Notes: generated by a model not told the origin, from the sequence alone. Positions 9,019 through 18,712 are shown, counted from the first letter of the stretch. The stretch is DNA of 64,000 nucleotides from an uncultured Sphingomonas sp. (GCF_934560975.1 NZ_CAKTFO010000010.1:26466-90465); one strand, 5' to 3'. Numbers and translations: made by a program.

Positions 9019-9431
9019 ACCCGCCCCGCCATTACCAGCGACAGCCACAGGGCCAGCGTCAGCAGGGCGCCGCTGCCCGCGAGCCATGCCCAGCACCGCC
9101 CGATGGATCGCACGCCGAACGACGCCATGGCGATCACGGCGAAGATCGCAAAGGATGCCAGCGTCGCGGTCATCGTCGCCTCGGCCCGCTGCATCGGCAG
9201 CAGCCGCGCGAGCAGGGCGATGGCGAGCGAGGTCACCGCGTAATTGCCCAACGTCGCCGCCAGGATGCGGAGGCCGACGGCGATCCGATCCGCCGTGCCG
9301 ACTGCCGCCCTGCTGCCGATCCTGGGCGTGCCGGCCGTCCGCTTCGCCGCCCCGTCAGTGGCAACGGGCCAGGTGACGGACACCCCCCGTCGGATCGAAC
9401 CGTTCGGCTGGAATGTCGGCGATGTGAGCAT
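9015..9431 (-). CDS. DUF3649-type small membrane protein, iron-uptake cluster
   Basis: A 138-aa protein whose first ~50 residues are polar and whose remainder has three membrane segments (about 55-75, 83-103 and 115-135). It fits DUF3649, the usual upstream partner of PepSY_TM iron-uptake genes. A GGAGA ribosome binding site lies eight bases before the ATG at 9431. It is the first gene of the trio and overlaps the PepSY gene by four bases. No Fur box was identified by eye upstream. Confidence 0.72.
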   Translation of the reverse strand: MLTSPTFQPNGSIRRGVSVTWPVATDGAAKRTAGTPRIGSRAAVGTADRIAVGLRILAATLGNYAVTSLAIALLARLLPMQRAEATMTATLASFAIFAVIAMASFGVRSIGRCWAWLAGSGALLTLALWLSLVMAGRV

Positions 9432-9671
9432 GTCCGTATTCTCCGGCTAATGCGTGTAACTCGCAATAGCATGGATGGCGCGGAAGTAAACCGCCACGAC
9501 AGGGCAGGCGGATGATGCGGGTGGAACCGGGTCTTGGAGCCGCCCGCACGCTTGGTGGACGCCGCATCCGAATGAATTGCCGGGATATTGTTGATGGAAC
9601 GCATTGGCGAGCCGCTTGCGTGGCCGGGGCGGCGGTGATTAGACGCCGATCGTCATCGAAAAGGAACGATC

Positions 9672-11324
9672 ATGCGCCTTGGCCTTGCCGCTGCCCTGCT
9701 TCTTGCCGCTTCCCCCGCTCTGGCCGCGCAGGACGGGCCAGGGAAAAGCGGCGGCGCCGCGGCCAAGCCCGCCGGCAAGGCCAATGCCGAAGTGGAGAAG
9801 GACGCGGTCGAGGCGGCATATGCCAATGCACCGATCGAGGAGCGTGCGGAAACATCGCGCGGCAAGGTTACGGTGGGCAGCAAGATCCTGCCCTACATCG
9901 CCACCGCCGGCACGCTGACGATCCGCGACATCGAAGGCAAGCCGACCGCGTCGATGTTCTACACGGCCTATACGCTTGACGGGAGCAAGCCGGGCACCAA
10001 ACGGCCGATCACATTCTTCTACAATGGCGGTCCGGGCAGCCCCACCTTCTGGCTGCACATGGGATCGTTCGCGCCGATGCGGCTGAAGACCGGCAATCCC
10101 GAATTCATTCGCCCGGCACCCTATGATTTCGGCCCCAACCCGGACACGTTGCTGGACAAGACCGACATGGTCTTCCTGGACGCGATCGGCGCCGGCTATT
10201 CCCGCCCGCTCGGCGACATGAAGCCGGGCGCCTTCTATGGCGTGGATGAGGATGCGGACGCGTTCGCCAAGGCGATTTTGCGCTACGCCACCAAATATGG
10301 CCGCTGGAACAGCCCCAAATTCCTGTTCGGCGAAAGCTACGGCACGTTACGTTCGGGTGCGCTGGCGTATCAGTTGCAGGATCGCGGCATGGCGCTGAAC
10401 GGCGTGGTGCTGCTGTCGAGCATCATGAACTACGGCTATCGCCAGCCGGGGCTCGATCAGGTCTACCTCAATTATCTGCCCAGCTATGCGGCGACGGCCT
10501 GGTATCATAACCGCATCCCGAACCGGCCGGCGGATGTCGCCACGATCGTCGCCCAGGCGCGCGCCTTCGCCACCGGCCCGTACATGACCGCGCTCGCCAA
10601 GGGGCAGGCGATTTCCGATGCGGAGCGCGATCAGGTGGCCGAGCAGATGAGCCAGCTGATCGGCATCAACCCCGATTACATCAAGCGCGCCAATCTGCGC
10701 ATCGACCTGCCGCGATTCCAGAAGGAATTGCTGCGCGGCACCCGCCAGACGATCGGCCGGTTCGACGCGCGCTACACCGGTGTCGATGTCGATGCGGCGG
10801 GCGACCGGCCGGAAACCGATGCGTCGTCCGACGCCATCTCCGGCGCGTTCATCGCCACCTTCCACGATTATGTGACGCACACGCTCGGCTACAACACCGA
10901 CATGCCGTATCGCCTGTCGGCGCGCGACGCGGCGGGCTGGACCTGGAACTGGAAGCATGACGCGCCCAACCGCATGGGGCAGCAGAACAACCCCAACACC
11001 GCCGTCGACCTTGGCGCGGCGATGCGGGCCAACCCCTATCTGCAGGTGCTGTCCATGAACGGCTGGTACGACATGGCCACGCCGTTCTTCGGGACGGAGA
11101 ATGACCTGTCGCACATGATGCTGGAGCGGTCGCAGCAGGGCAATCTGCGCTTCACATATTATCCGGCGGGCCACATGGCGTATCTGAATCCGGATGCTCT
11201 GCACGCCATGAAGCGCGACCTGGCGGCGTGGTACGACCACGCCGTGGACGTCGCGCGCCAGCCGACGCCGCCGCAGCCGGGATCGGTCGCGGGCGCTGCG
11301 CCGACGCCTTCCACCCCGAACTAA
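9672..11324 (+). CDS. Secreted S10-family serine carboxypeptidase
   Basis: A 550-aa protein with a signal peptide (MRLGLAAALLLAASPALA). The S10 alpha/beta-hydrolase fold is marked by FYNGGPGSPTFWLHMGSFAP, the nucleophile Ser in FGESYGTLR near residue 222, the Asp in NGWYDMATPF, and the His in YPAGHMAYL near residue 501. It removes C-terminal residues from peptides, probably in the periplasm. The N- and C-termini carry Gly/Ala/Pro-rich low-complexity tails. A monocistronic transcript is likely; 240 bases separate it from the divergent iron cluster. Confidence 0.92.
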   Translation: MRLGLAAALLLAASPALAAQDGPGKSGGAAAKPAGKANAEVEKDAVEAAYANAPIEERAETSRGKVTVGSKILPYIATAGTLTIRDIEGKPTASMFYTAYTLDGSKPGTKRPITFFYNGGPGSPTFWLHMGSFAPMRLKTGNPEFIRPAPYDFGPNPDTLLDKTDMVFLDAIGAGYSRPLGDMKPGAFYGVDEDADAFAKAILRYATKYGRWNSPKFLFGESYGTLRSGALAYQLQDRGMALNGVVLLSSIMNYGYRQPGLDQVYLNYLPSYAATAWYHNRIPNRPADVATIVAQARAFATGPYMTALAKGQAISDAERDQVAEQMSQLIGINPDYIKRANLRIDLPRFQKELLRGTRQTIGRFDARYTGVDVDAAGDRPETDASSDAISGAFIATFHDYVTHTLGYNTDMPYRLSARDAAGWTWNWKHDAPNRMGQQNNPNTAVDLGAAMRANPYLQVLSMNGWYDMATPFFGTENDLSHMMLERSQQGNLRFTYYPAGHMAYLNPDALHAMKRDLAAWYDHAVDVARQPTPPQPGSVAGAAPTPSTPN

Positions 11325-11348
11325 GAGCGGAGCAGTCGGCTACTCACC

Positions 11349-11464
11349 GTCGCCCCTGCGGAGGCAGGGTCCGATCTCTCTTTCGCCTAGATACTGGCAG
11401 AGAGATTGCCCGGAATGGCGGTATGCGACGGAGAGACATGGGCCCCTGCCTCCGCAGGGGCGAC
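11349..11464. repeat. Small inverted-repeat (MITE/REP-like) element
   Basis: A perfect 21-bp inverted repeat has arms at 11349-11369 and 11444-11464 (arm begins GTCGCCCCTGCGGAGGCAGG). An inner 8-bp inverted repeat ATCTCTCT/AGAGAGAT lies at 11374-11381 and 11399-11406. There is no coding content. It sits between the S10 gene and the cydC stop, where such a hairpin could end transcription from either side. It resembles short palindromic repeats dispersed in sphingomonad genomes; that link is inference. Confidence 0.75.
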
Positions 11465-11543
11465 GGCGGGGAGGGCGCGCGCCGAGTATGCCAATCCGGA
11501 GCGGCAATATTTGGCGCGGCACATGGTTTCGCCGGGACGGTGC

Positions 11544-13187
11544 TCAGGATGCCAGCGGCAGGGCATCGTGGCCGGGCAGGGAGCACGGCGCCGGCGGTTC
11601 GATGGGGATCACCCGATCGGCCAGGGCCGCCAGCGCCGGGCTGTGGCTGGTCAGGATCAGGCCCTGTCCGGTCCGTGCCAGCCTGTTTGCCAGCCGGCTG
11701 CGCACCAGCGCCTCGGTCGCGGCATCCAGCCCTTCGCTGGGCTCGTCCAGCAGCAGCCAGGGCGCGTCCGCCAGATAGGCGCGGGCCAGTGACAGCCGGC
11801 GGCGTTCGCCCCCGGACAAACGGGCACCGTTTTCACCCACCCAGCTATCGAGGCCCTGCGGCAAGGCGCGCACCCGTTGGTCCAGCGCGGCATCGTGCAG
11901 CGCCGCCCACAAGGCGGCCTCGTCGGCGTCCGGCCGGGCCAGCAGCAGATTGTCGCGGACCGTGCCCGACAGCAAGGCGGCGTCCTGCGGCGACCAGCCG
12001 AAGCAGCGGCGGCGCACGGCATCGGGGATTGCGGCAGCGTCCTTGCCGGCGATCCGGACCCGCTCGCTCTCCAGCAGGCGCAGGCCGAGCATACCTTCGA
12101 TCAGGGTGGTCTTGCCTGAACCCGAACGGCCGCCGATCAACACCCGCTCGCCCGGATGCAGGCGATGAGGCCTGTGCAGGATCAGGTCGATCGTTGGCGC
12201 AACCGCCATCTCCTGCTCGGGACGGCGCGGCGTGGCACCTTGCAAGATCGCATCGATCCGTGCCGTCGCTTCCTCGACCGCGCTGCGTTGGGCGAAGCTG
12301 CGGAGCAAAGGCGATGCGCCGTCCACCGTCATCGCGGCGGCGAGCGCGGCCAGCGCTGCGATCGGCCCACCCGCCGCGTGCGAGAGCAAGGCGGCAAGGA
12401 TCGCGGCGAGTGCGATGGCGGTCGCCTGGAACAGTTCTAGCCAGCCCAGCATCCGGGCCTGGGCATGTTGCGCATCCGCCAGCGACCGGCTTCGCACCTG
12501 CGCGCGGTCGGCCGCCCACGCCTCCAAGGCGTAGCAGCGCAGTTCGGGCGCGGCCTCGCACAGACCGGCGATTTCCTCCTTCAACGCGCCGGCGGCCTGC
12601 TGAACCTGTCGGCCGGGCGCGGCCAGGCGGCGCGTCAGCAGATGTGTGGCGATCAGCAGCATGGCCAGGCAGAGGGCGGTGGACAAGGCTGCCCACCATC
12701 CGCCCAGGGCGGTCAGCGCGACGCCGGATGCCAACGCCGCCGCCACGCTCCACGGCGCGGGCAGGCGCACGAAGCGGGCCTCGATGGCGTCCACGTCCTG
12801 CACCAGCCGGGCCGTCGCCTCGCCCGTGGTGACGGCAAGGGCACGGCCACCCGGCGCCGCAGCCAGCGCCCGGAACAAGGCCGGGCGGATCCGGGCGAGC
12901 GCGCTGAAGGCCGCTTCGTGGCTAGCCAGTCGCTCGCCATAGCGCGCTCCGGTGCGCACGATCGCGAGCAGGCGGATGCCGGCGCTGGGCAGCATGTAGT
13001 TGAACGCCTGCGCCGCCGCGACGCCCGCCAGCCCCGCGCCGGCGGCGGCGGTGATGAACCAGCCGGACAGGCCCAGCAGCAGCACCGAAGATGTCGCCAC
13101 CAGCATGGCGAACAGGGCGGCCCTGCGCAGCAACCGGTGCTGACGATGCCGTTCGCCGGCAATCAAGCTTTCCAGCCGCTCGGTCAT
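11544..13187 (-). CDS. cydC: Thiol reductant ABC exporter subunit CydC
   Basis: A 547-aa fused permease/ATPase half-transporter. An N-terminal six-helix ABC membrane domain is followed by an ATPase with Walker A IGGRSGSGKTTL, signature LSGGERRRLSLARA and Walker B LLLDEPSEGLD. With CydD it exports cysteine and glutathione to the periplasm, which is needed to assemble cytochrome bd. Its ATG overlaps the cydD stop (ATGA), so the two are coupled. Last gene of the leftward cydDC operon. Confidence 0.93.
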   Translation of the reverse strand: MTERLESLIAGERHRQHRLLRRAALFAMLVATSSVLLLGLSGWFITAAAGAGLAGVAAAQAFNYMLPSAGIRLLAIVRTGARYGERLASHEAAFSALARIRPALFRALAAAPGGRALAVTTGEATARLVQDVDAIEARFVRLPAPWSVAAALASGVALTALGGWWAALSTALCLAMLLIATHLLTRRLAAPGRQVQQAAGALKEEIAGLCEAAPELRCYALEAWAADRAQVRSRSLADAQHAQARMLGWLELFQATAIALAAILAALLSHAAGGPIAALAALAAAMTVDGASPLLRSFAQRSAVEEATARIDAILQGATPRRPEQEMAVAPTIDLILHRPHRLHPGERVLIGGRSGSGKTTLIEGMLGLRLLESERVRIAGKDAAAIPDAVRRRCFGWSPQDAALLSGTVRDNLLLARPDADEAALWAALHDAALDQRVRALPQGLDSWVGENGARLSGGERRRLSLARAYLADAPWLLLDEPSEGLDAATEALVRSRLANRLARTGQGLILTSHSPALAALADRVIPIEPPAPCSLPGHDALPLAS

Positions 13188-14854
13188 GACTCCACTCCCA
13201 GGTGCACGATGCGGTCGGCGATGGCCGCCAGCTGCTTGCTATGGGTTGCGATAAGGGTGGTGCGGTCGCGTGCGGCCCGCGCGATCACCGCGACCAGAGC
13301 CTCCTCCGACGCATCGTCGAGATGGGCGGTCGGTTCGTCCAGCAGCAGCAAGGGCGCCTGTTTCAACAGCGCCCGCGCCAGGGCGATGCGCCGCCTTTCG
13401 CCGCCGGACAGGCCGCCGCCGCGCGCATCGATCCGCGCATCCAGGCCGCAGCGGCGCGCCAGCAGAGCGGGGCCGAGCCCGGCCGCGCGGATCGCCGCCG
13501 CAACTTCCTGCTGGCCAGCATCGGGCCGCGCGAGCAGGATGTTGTCGCGCACCGTGCCCGCCACGATCAGCGGCATCTGTCCGGCCCATGCCGCCGATGC
13601 GGCCACGCCACCGGTTTCGGTGAGCGGCAGGCCATCCACCAGCACCTCGCCCCCGCTCAAGGGTGCAAGGCCGAGCAGCAGGTGGAGCAGGCTGCTCTTG
13701 CCGCTGCCGGACGGGCCGACCAGCGCCACGATGCCGCCGGCGGGCACGTCGAGCGAGAAGCCGGACACGGCCGCCGTCTTGTCCCCGGCATAGCGGATCG
13801 CCACGTTGCGGAACCGCAGGTCGGGCGCCGCCGTAAGGCGCCGTGCCGCCGCATGGCCGGACGTAACCGCGACAGCCTCCACCGCGTCGAGCCGTTCGGC
13901 CGCCGTCTCCGCCGCCTGCTTGTCATGGTATGCGGCGGCCAGCCGGCGCATCGGCGCGTAGAATTCCGGCGCCAGCGCCAGGATGAAGAAGGCGCGGGTC
14001 AGGTCCAGCTTCTCCGGCACGGGAAAGGGCAGGAGCCCCAGCAGGTTGAAGCCCGCATAGACCGCGACCAGCGCCACGGAGAGCGCCGCGAAGAATTCCA
14101 GCGCGCCCGACGACAGGAATGCGACACGCAGCACCCGCATGGTGCGCCGGGCCAGATCGTCGGCCGCATGGCCCAGCCGCTCTGCCTCCCCTTCGGCCGC
14201 ACCGAATGCCAGCACGACCGGCAGGGCGCGCACCCGATCGGCGAACAGGCCGGACAGGCGGGCCAGTGCCGTGAACTGCTTGCGGCTTTCGTCCGCCGCC
14301 GCGCCGCCCGCCAGCGCCATCGCCAGGACGAATGGCAGCAGGGTCGCCAGCAGGATGCCGGCGGCGATCGGGCTGGCAACCGCGGTCGCGGCCATGACCA
14401 GGAGGGGCGCGATGCCGCCCGCCATTCGCGCCGGCAGGAAGCGGGCGACATAGCCGTCCATGGCGTCCACCTCGTCCACCGCCGCGCTCATCAGCGTGCC
14501 GGCGGTGGCGGAACCTCCGGGCGGGCTGCGCAGGGCGGCGGCGACGATCCGGCGGCGCAGGTTGAGCTTGGCCGTCCGCGCCCCATCGGCCCCCACCCGC
14601 GCGGCGAGCATCGCGCACAGGCCGCGCACCATGCCGGAGCCGAGCGCGAGCAACGCCCACGGCAGCATTGCCGCTACTCCATGCGGCACCGCCACGATCG
14701 CCAGCGCCAGCCCGGCGGCGAACCCCACCGCCGCCAGCGTGTCGCCCAGCAGCAGGGTGGTGGAGGCGCGGGCCCGCCCGCCATCCGCCACCACGCCCTT
14801 CAGATAGCGGCGGCGCGCCCGCGCGGCCTGCCTGTCGATCGTCATCGCAACCAT
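13184..14854 (-). CDS. cydD: Thiol reductant ABC exporter subunit CydD
   Basis: A 556-aa ABC permease/ATPase, partner of CydC. It has Walker A VGPSGSGKSSLL, signature LSGGERRRIALARA and LLLDEPTAHLDD. The frame is open to a TTG at 14902, but that start lies inside the FNR palindrome, so I use the ATG at 14854 (MVAMTIDRQ); the ATG at 14845 is an alternative. The palindrome is centred about 41 bases upstream of 14854, so a transcript activated at -41.5 would be leaderless or nearly so. Divergent from cydABX. Confidence 0.92.
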   Translation of the reverse strand: MVAMTIDRQAARARRRYLKGVVADGGRARASTTLLLGDTLAAVGFAAGLALAIVAVPHGVAAMLPWALLALGSGMVRGLCAMLAARVGADGARTAKLNLRRRIVAAALRSPPGGSATAGTLMSAAVDEVDAMDGYVARFLPARMAGGIAPLLVMAATAVASPIAAGILLATLLPFVLAMALAGGAAADESRKQFTALARLSGLFADRVRALPVVLAFGAAEGEAERLGHAADDLARRTMRVLRVAFLSSGALEFFAALSVALVAVYAGFNLLGLLPFPVPEKLDLTRAFFILALAPEFYAPMRRLAAAYHDKQAAETAAERLDAVEAVAVTSGHAAARRLTAAPDLRFRNVAIRYAGDKTAAVSGFSLDVPAGGIVALVGPSGSGKSSLLHLLLGLAPLSGGEVLVDGLPLTETGGVAASAAWAGQMPLIVAGTVRDNILLARPDAGQQEVAAAIRAAGLGPALLARRCGLDARIDARGGGLSGGERRRIALARALLKQAPLLLLDEPTAHLDDASEEALVAVIARAARDRTTLIATHSKQLAAIADRIVHLGVES

Positions 14855-14888
14855 GGCCCGATCGTGCCGCGGCGCGGCGTCCGGGTCT

Positions 14889-14902
14889 TTGACCGGAGTC
14901 AA
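14889..14902. promoter_or_regulatory. FNR/FixK-type operator between cydDC and cydABX
   Basis: Perfect palindrome TTGAC-CGGA-GTCAA, matching the FNR/FixK consensus (TTGAT-N4-ATCAA, with C/G at the inner position as in many alphaproteobacterial sites). It is about 77 bases from the cydA start and 41 from the cydD start, so it can serve both divergent units. The likely ligand is the FNR-type protein encoded at 18002. Confidence 0.85.
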
Positions 14903-14972
14903 TGTTGCTGGCGTGCGAGGCTCCTACCGCACTGTCCGAGGAGGCCGTTCTCGGTCCCTGGGGAGACAATCG

Positions 14973-16544
14973 ATGGACGTCGGGGTCGTAGACCTGTCGC
15001 GACTGCAGTTCGCGCTGACCGCTTTATACCACTTTCTATTCGTGCCGCTTACGCTCGGCCTCAGCTTCATGCTGGTCATCATGGAAGCCGTTTACGTGAT
15101 GACCAACCGTCCCATCTGGCGGGAGATCACTCGCTTCTGGGGCAAGTTGTTCGGCATCAACTTCGTGCTGGGCGTCGCCACCGGACTGACGATGGAGTTC
15201 CAGTTCGGAACCAACTGGTCCTATTTCTCACACTATGTCGGCGACATCTTCGGCGCTCCGCTGGCGATCGAGGGACTGATGGCATTCTTCCTCGAAGCGA
15301 CCATGGTCGGCGTGATGTTCTTCGGCTGGAACCGGCTGTCGAAGCTCGGACACCTGATCGTCACCTTCCTGGTGGCGTTGGGCACGAACCTGTCGGCGAC
15401 CTGGATCTTGATCGCCAATGGCTGGATGCAGAATCCGGTCGGGGCGAAGTTCAATCCCGAGACGATGCGGATGGAGGTGACGGATTTCGGTCAGGTGCTG
15501 TTTAATCCGATCGCGCAGGCCAAGTTCGTCCACACCGTCAGCGCGGGCTATGTGCTCGCATCGGTGTTCGTGCTCGGCATCTCGTCTTATTACCTGCTGA
15601 AGGGCAAGTGGACCCGCGTCGCCAAGCGTTCCATGACGGTCGCGGCCGCCTTCGGCCTCGCCTCCTCGCTGTCGGTCGTCGTCCTGGGCGACGAGAGCGG
15701 CTATGCGCTGACCGACAACCAGCAGATGAAGCTGGCCGCGATCGAGGCGGCCTGGCACACCACGCCCGCGCCCGCCGGCCTGACCCTGTTCGGGATGCCC
15801 GACACGGTTGCCCGCAGCACCCGCTATTCGGTGGAAGTGCCGTGGGTTCTGGGCGTGATCGCCACCCGCAGCCTCGACAAGGAGGTGACGGGCATGTCCG
15901 AACTGGTGCTGAAGGCGCAGGAGCGGATTGCGTCAGGGATCACCGCCTATGACGCGGTCGAGAAGCTGAAGGTCAATCCGAACGACATCGCCGCGCGGGA
16001 GCAGTTCGCGATGCACGGCCGCGACCTCGGCTATGCCTTGCTGCTGAAGCGCCAGATGGCCGATCCGCGCATGGCGACGCCGCAGCAGATCAGCCTGGCG
16101 GCATGGGACACGGTGCCCAACGTGCCGGTGATGTTCTGGGCGTTCCGCGTCATGGCCGTGATCGGCTTCTACCTGATCGCATTGTTCGCGATCGCCTTCG
16201 TGCTCTGCTCGCTCCGGCTGCACCTCCAGACCCGGTGGTTCCTGAAGCTGGCGGTGCTGTCGATCCCGCTGCCATGGGTCGCGATCGAACTGGGCTGGAT
16301 CGTGGCGGAACTGGGGCGCCAGCCGTGGGCGATCGAAGGGGTGCTGCCGACCTTTCTGGCGCCGTCGTCGCTGTCGCGGGGCGCGCTGTGGACCACCATC
16401 GTCGGCTTCACTTTGCTCTACGGCGTGCTGGCCGTGATCGAGGTCCGGCTGATGATCGCGTCCATCAAAAAGGGTCCGCACGATCATTCCGAGGATCCGC
16501 AGCCCGCACCCGGCCCGCTGCCGGCCACCCCGGTCGTCGGCTGA
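14973..16544 (+). CDS. cydA: Cytochrome bd ubiquinol oxidase subunit I
   Basis: A 523-aa integral membrane subunit that binds hemes b558, b595 and d and oxidises ubiquinol. The N-terminal LSRLQFALTALYHFLFVPLTLG carries the conserved heme-ligand histidine, followed by GTNWSYFSHYVGDIFGAPLAIEGL. The GRDLGYALL segment and the WAFRVM motif late in the protein are typical. The start is MDVGVVDLSRLQ; the open frame upstream (from 14853) crosses the FNR site and is not coding. First gene of cydABX, giving high-affinity respiration under low oxygen. Confidence 0.96.
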   Translation: MDVGVVDLSRLQFALTALYHFLFVPLTLGLSFMLVIMEAVYVMTNRPIWREITRFWGKLFGINFVLGVATGLTMEFQFGTNWSYFSHYVGDIFGAPLAIEGLMAFFLEATMVGVMFFGWNRLSKLGHLIVTFLVALGTNLSATWILIANGWMQNPVGAKFNPETMRMEVTDFGQVLFNPIAQAKFVHTVSAGYVLASVFVLGISSYYLLKGKWTRVAKRSMTVAAAFGLASSLSVVVLGDESGYALTDNQQMKLAAIEAAWHTTPAPAGLTLFGMPDTVARSTRYSVEVPWVLGVIATRSLDKEVTGMSELVLKAQERIASGITAYDAVEKLKVNPNDIAAREQFAMHGRDLGYALLLKRQMADPRMATPQQISLAAWDTVPNVPVMFWAFRVMAVIGFYLIALFAIAFVLCSLRLHLQTRWFLKLAVLSIPLPWVAIELGWIVAELGRQPWAIEGVLPTFLAPSSLSRGALWTTIVGFTLLYGVLAVIEVRLMIASIKKGPHDHSEDPQPAPGPLPATPVVG

Positions 16545-16568
16545 CGGCCAGAAGCAAGGATCAAGACA

Positions 16569-17714
16569 ATGGCATTCTTCGACTATGAAGTGTTGCGACT
16601 GATCTGGTGGGCGCTGTTGGGCGTCCTCCTGATCGGCTTCGCACTGACCGACGGCTATGACCTGGGGGTGGCGGCCTTGCTGCCCTGGGTCGCCAAGACC
16701 GACGTCGAACGGCGGATGGTGATCAACACGGTCGGCCCGACCTGGGAAGGCAACCAGGTGTGGTTCATCCTTGGCGGCGGCGCCATCTTTGCCGCCTGGC
16801 CGTTCGTCTACGCGGTCAGCTTTTCCGGCTTCTACCTGGCCATGTTCCTGGTGCTGTCGGCGCTGATCCTGCGGCCGGTGGGGTTCAAATATCGCTCCAA
16901 GCGGCCGGACGCTGCCTGGCGGACCCGCTGGGACTGGGCCCTTTTCGTGGGCGGGCTGGTGCCGGCCCTGGTGTTCGGTGTCGCGGTCGGCAATGTCCTG
17001 CTCGGCGCGCCCTTCCGCCTGGATAGCGACATGCGGGCCTTCTACGAAGGCACCCTGCTCGGCCTGTTCACGCCGTTCACCTTGGTCTGCGGCCTGCTGT
17101 CGGTGGCGATGCTGCTGCTGCACGGTTCGGCGTGGATCGCGCTGAAGGTCGAGCGTGGCCCGGTGCATGACAAGGCGCGCGCGATCGGCACGGTGGCGGG
17201 CATCGCCTCGATCCTGCTGTTCGCGGCCGGCTGGGCGTTCGTGGCCTATGGCGACGTGGGCTTCCGCATCACCAGCCCGGTCGATCCGCTGGGCCCGTCC
17301 AATCCGCTGCGCACCACCAGCGAGGCGGTGACCGGCGGCTGGCTGACCAATTACAGCCTGTATCCGTGGATGGTGATCGCCCCGGTGCTGGGCTTTGCGG
17401 GCGCTTTGCTGGCTTTGTTCGGCATTCGGCGCGGCAACGAGGTGGCGGCGTTTACCGGATCGTCAGCGTCGGCGGCGGGCATCATCGCCACGGTCGGCCT
17501 GTCGATGTTCCCGTTCCTGCTGCCGTCGCGGATTGATCCGCATTCCAGCCTGACGGTCTGGAACGCCTCGTCGAGCGCACACACGCTGGGGATCATGGTG
17601 TTCGTGACGGTGGTCTTCCTGCCGATCGTGCTCGCCTACACCGCCTGGGCGTACAAGGTGATGTTCGGCCGGGTGACGTCGCACGACGTCCACACCAACG
17701 TCGATTTCTATTGA
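16569..17714 (+). CDS. cydB: Cytochrome bd ubiquinol oxidase subunit II
   Basis: A 381-aa membrane subunit, partner of CydA. The hallmark GFALTDGYDLGVAALLPW and the GPTWEGNQVWFILGGGAIFAAWP segment are present, followed by multiple membrane helices to the C-terminus. It begins 24 bases after cydA and is followed 17 bases later by cydX, in one operon. Confidence 0.96.
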   Translation: MAFFDYEVLRLIWWALLGVLLIGFALTDGYDLGVAALLPWVAKTDVERRMVINTVGPTWEGNQVWFILGGGAIFAAWPFVYAVSFSGFYLAMFLVLSALILRPVGFKYRSKRPDAAWRTRWDWALFVGGLVPALVFGVAVGNVLLGAPFRLDSDMRAFYEGTLLGLFTPFTLVCGLLSVAMLLLHGSAWIALKVERGPVHDKARAIGTVAGIASILLFAAGWAFVAYGDVGFRITSPVDPLGPSNPLRTTSEAVTGGWLTNYSLYPWMVIAPVLGFAGALLALFGIRRGNEVAAFTGSSASAAGIIATVGLSMFPFLLPSRIDPHSSLTVWNASSSAHTLGIMVFVTVVFLPIVLAYTAWAYKVMFGRVTSHDVHTNVDFY

Positions 17715-17731
17715 TCCGGGAGGGTATGACG

Positions 17732-17854
17732 ATGTGGTATTTCACGTGGGTGCTGGGCCTGGGCCTGGCGATCGGCTTCGGTGTCCTGAACGGCATCTGG
17801 CACGAATTCCACCTGCCGATAGAGGATGACAGCGAAGCGCCCGCCAACCAGTAA
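17732..17854 (+). CDS. cydX: Cytochrome bd small subunit CydX
   Basis: A 40-aa single-helix protein beginning MWYFTWVLGLGLAIGFGVLN and followed by WHEFH, the CydX/YbgT pattern; it stabilises the heme d site in the CydAB complex. It is short enough to be missed by automatic annotation. GGGAGGG sits about seven bases before the ATG at 17732, which is why I prefer it to the in-frame ATG at 17726. It is the last gene of cydABX, with a terminator 24 bases downstream. Confidence 0.93.
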   Translation: MWYFTWVLGLGLAIGFGVLNGIWHEFHLPIEDDSEAPANQ

Positions 17855-17877
17855 GGCGGGGCATTCAGGCCAAGAAC

Positions 17878-17912
17878 AGGCCGGGCGGCGACATTGCCAC
17901 CCGGCCTTTTTT
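17878..17912 (+). terminator. Intrinsic terminator of cydABX
   Basis: An 8-bp stem AGGCCGGG/CCCGGCCT (17878-17885 and 17900-17907), with an inner GGC/GCC pair, runs into a T tract (TTTTTT). Confidence 0.88.
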
Positions 17913-18001
17913 GTTCCCCGCGCCAAAGCGTTACGACGTCGTGGCTAGGAACGGACGCAAAAGGGGCGACACCCGGGAATGGCGGTCCTATATGCGGCGC
18001 C

Positions 18002-18712
18002 ATGGCAGCAAGTGAGATTTGCGCCGACTGCGCGGTGCGTGACCAGGCCTTGTGCGGCAGCCTCAGCGATGAGGAACTGACCGCGCTGAACCAACTTGGG
18101 CGGCGGCAGACGATCGCGCGCGGCGACACGTTCGTCTGGGCGGGCGACGACAGCATCGTGTGCGGCAACCTGCTGGCGGGCGTGCTGAAGCTCAGCGCCT
18201 CTACCGCCGATGGGCGTGAACAGATCGTAGGCCTGCTCTATCCCGCCGATTTCGTGGGCCAGCCTTATGTCGACAGCGCCGCCTTCACGATCACCGCGCT
18301 GACCGATGCGGAACTCTGCGTATTTCCGCGCAAGCCGTTCGAGCGGGTGCTGGAGGATCATGTGCGGATGGAGCGGCTGCTGCTCCAGCGGACCTTCGCC
18401 GCGTTGACGGAGGCGCGGAGCCGGATGCTGATGCTGGCCCGCCAGTCCGCCGAGGAACGGATCGCCGGTTTCCTGCTGGACATGGCGACACGCACCGAAA
18501 AGACCGGCTGTCGCGGCGCGGCGGATGGGCCGGTGACGTTCGACCTGCCGTTGACGCGCGGCCAGATCGCGGACGTGCTGGGCCTCACGATCGAGACGGT
18601 CAGCCGCCAACTCACCAAGCTGAAGACGGCCGGCATCATCGCGCTGCCGGGCGCGCGTGCGGTCACCATCCGCGACCGCGAGGCCCTGGGCGCGCGGGCG
18701 GAGCCGGCCTAG
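18002..18712 (+). CDS. FNR-type [4Fe-4S] oxygen-sensing Crp-family regulator
   Basis: A 236-aa Crp/Fnr regulator. Cysteines at residues 7, 10 and 18 (ICADCAVRDQALCG) plus one in ELCVFP near residue 106 form the four ligands expected of an oxygen-labile cluster. A cNMP-like beta-barrel follows, then a C-terminal HTH whose recognition helix TIETVSRQLTKL carries the E-x3-R contacts that read TTGA half-sites. I start at the ATG at 18002 (MAASEICADC); the longer frame runs back over the cydX terminator. It sits beside cydABX, ompW and hemN, which carry matching palindromes, so it is probably their regulator. Confidence 0.93.
   Translation: MAASEICADCAVRDQALCGSLSDEELTALNQLGRRQTIARGDTFVWAGDDSIVCGNLLAGVLKLSASTADGREQIVGLLYPADFVGQPYVDSAAFTITALTDAELCVFPRKPFERVLEDHVRMERLLLQRTFAALTEARSRMLMLARQSAEERIAGFLLDMATRTEKTGCRGAADGPVTFDLPLTRGQIADVLGLTIETVSRQLTKLKTAGIIALPGARAVTIRDREALGARAEPA

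Noticed and set aside
14855..14902. Longer cydD starting at TTG 14902
   Set aside because: The start codon would lie inside the FNR palindrome and there is no ribosome binding site.
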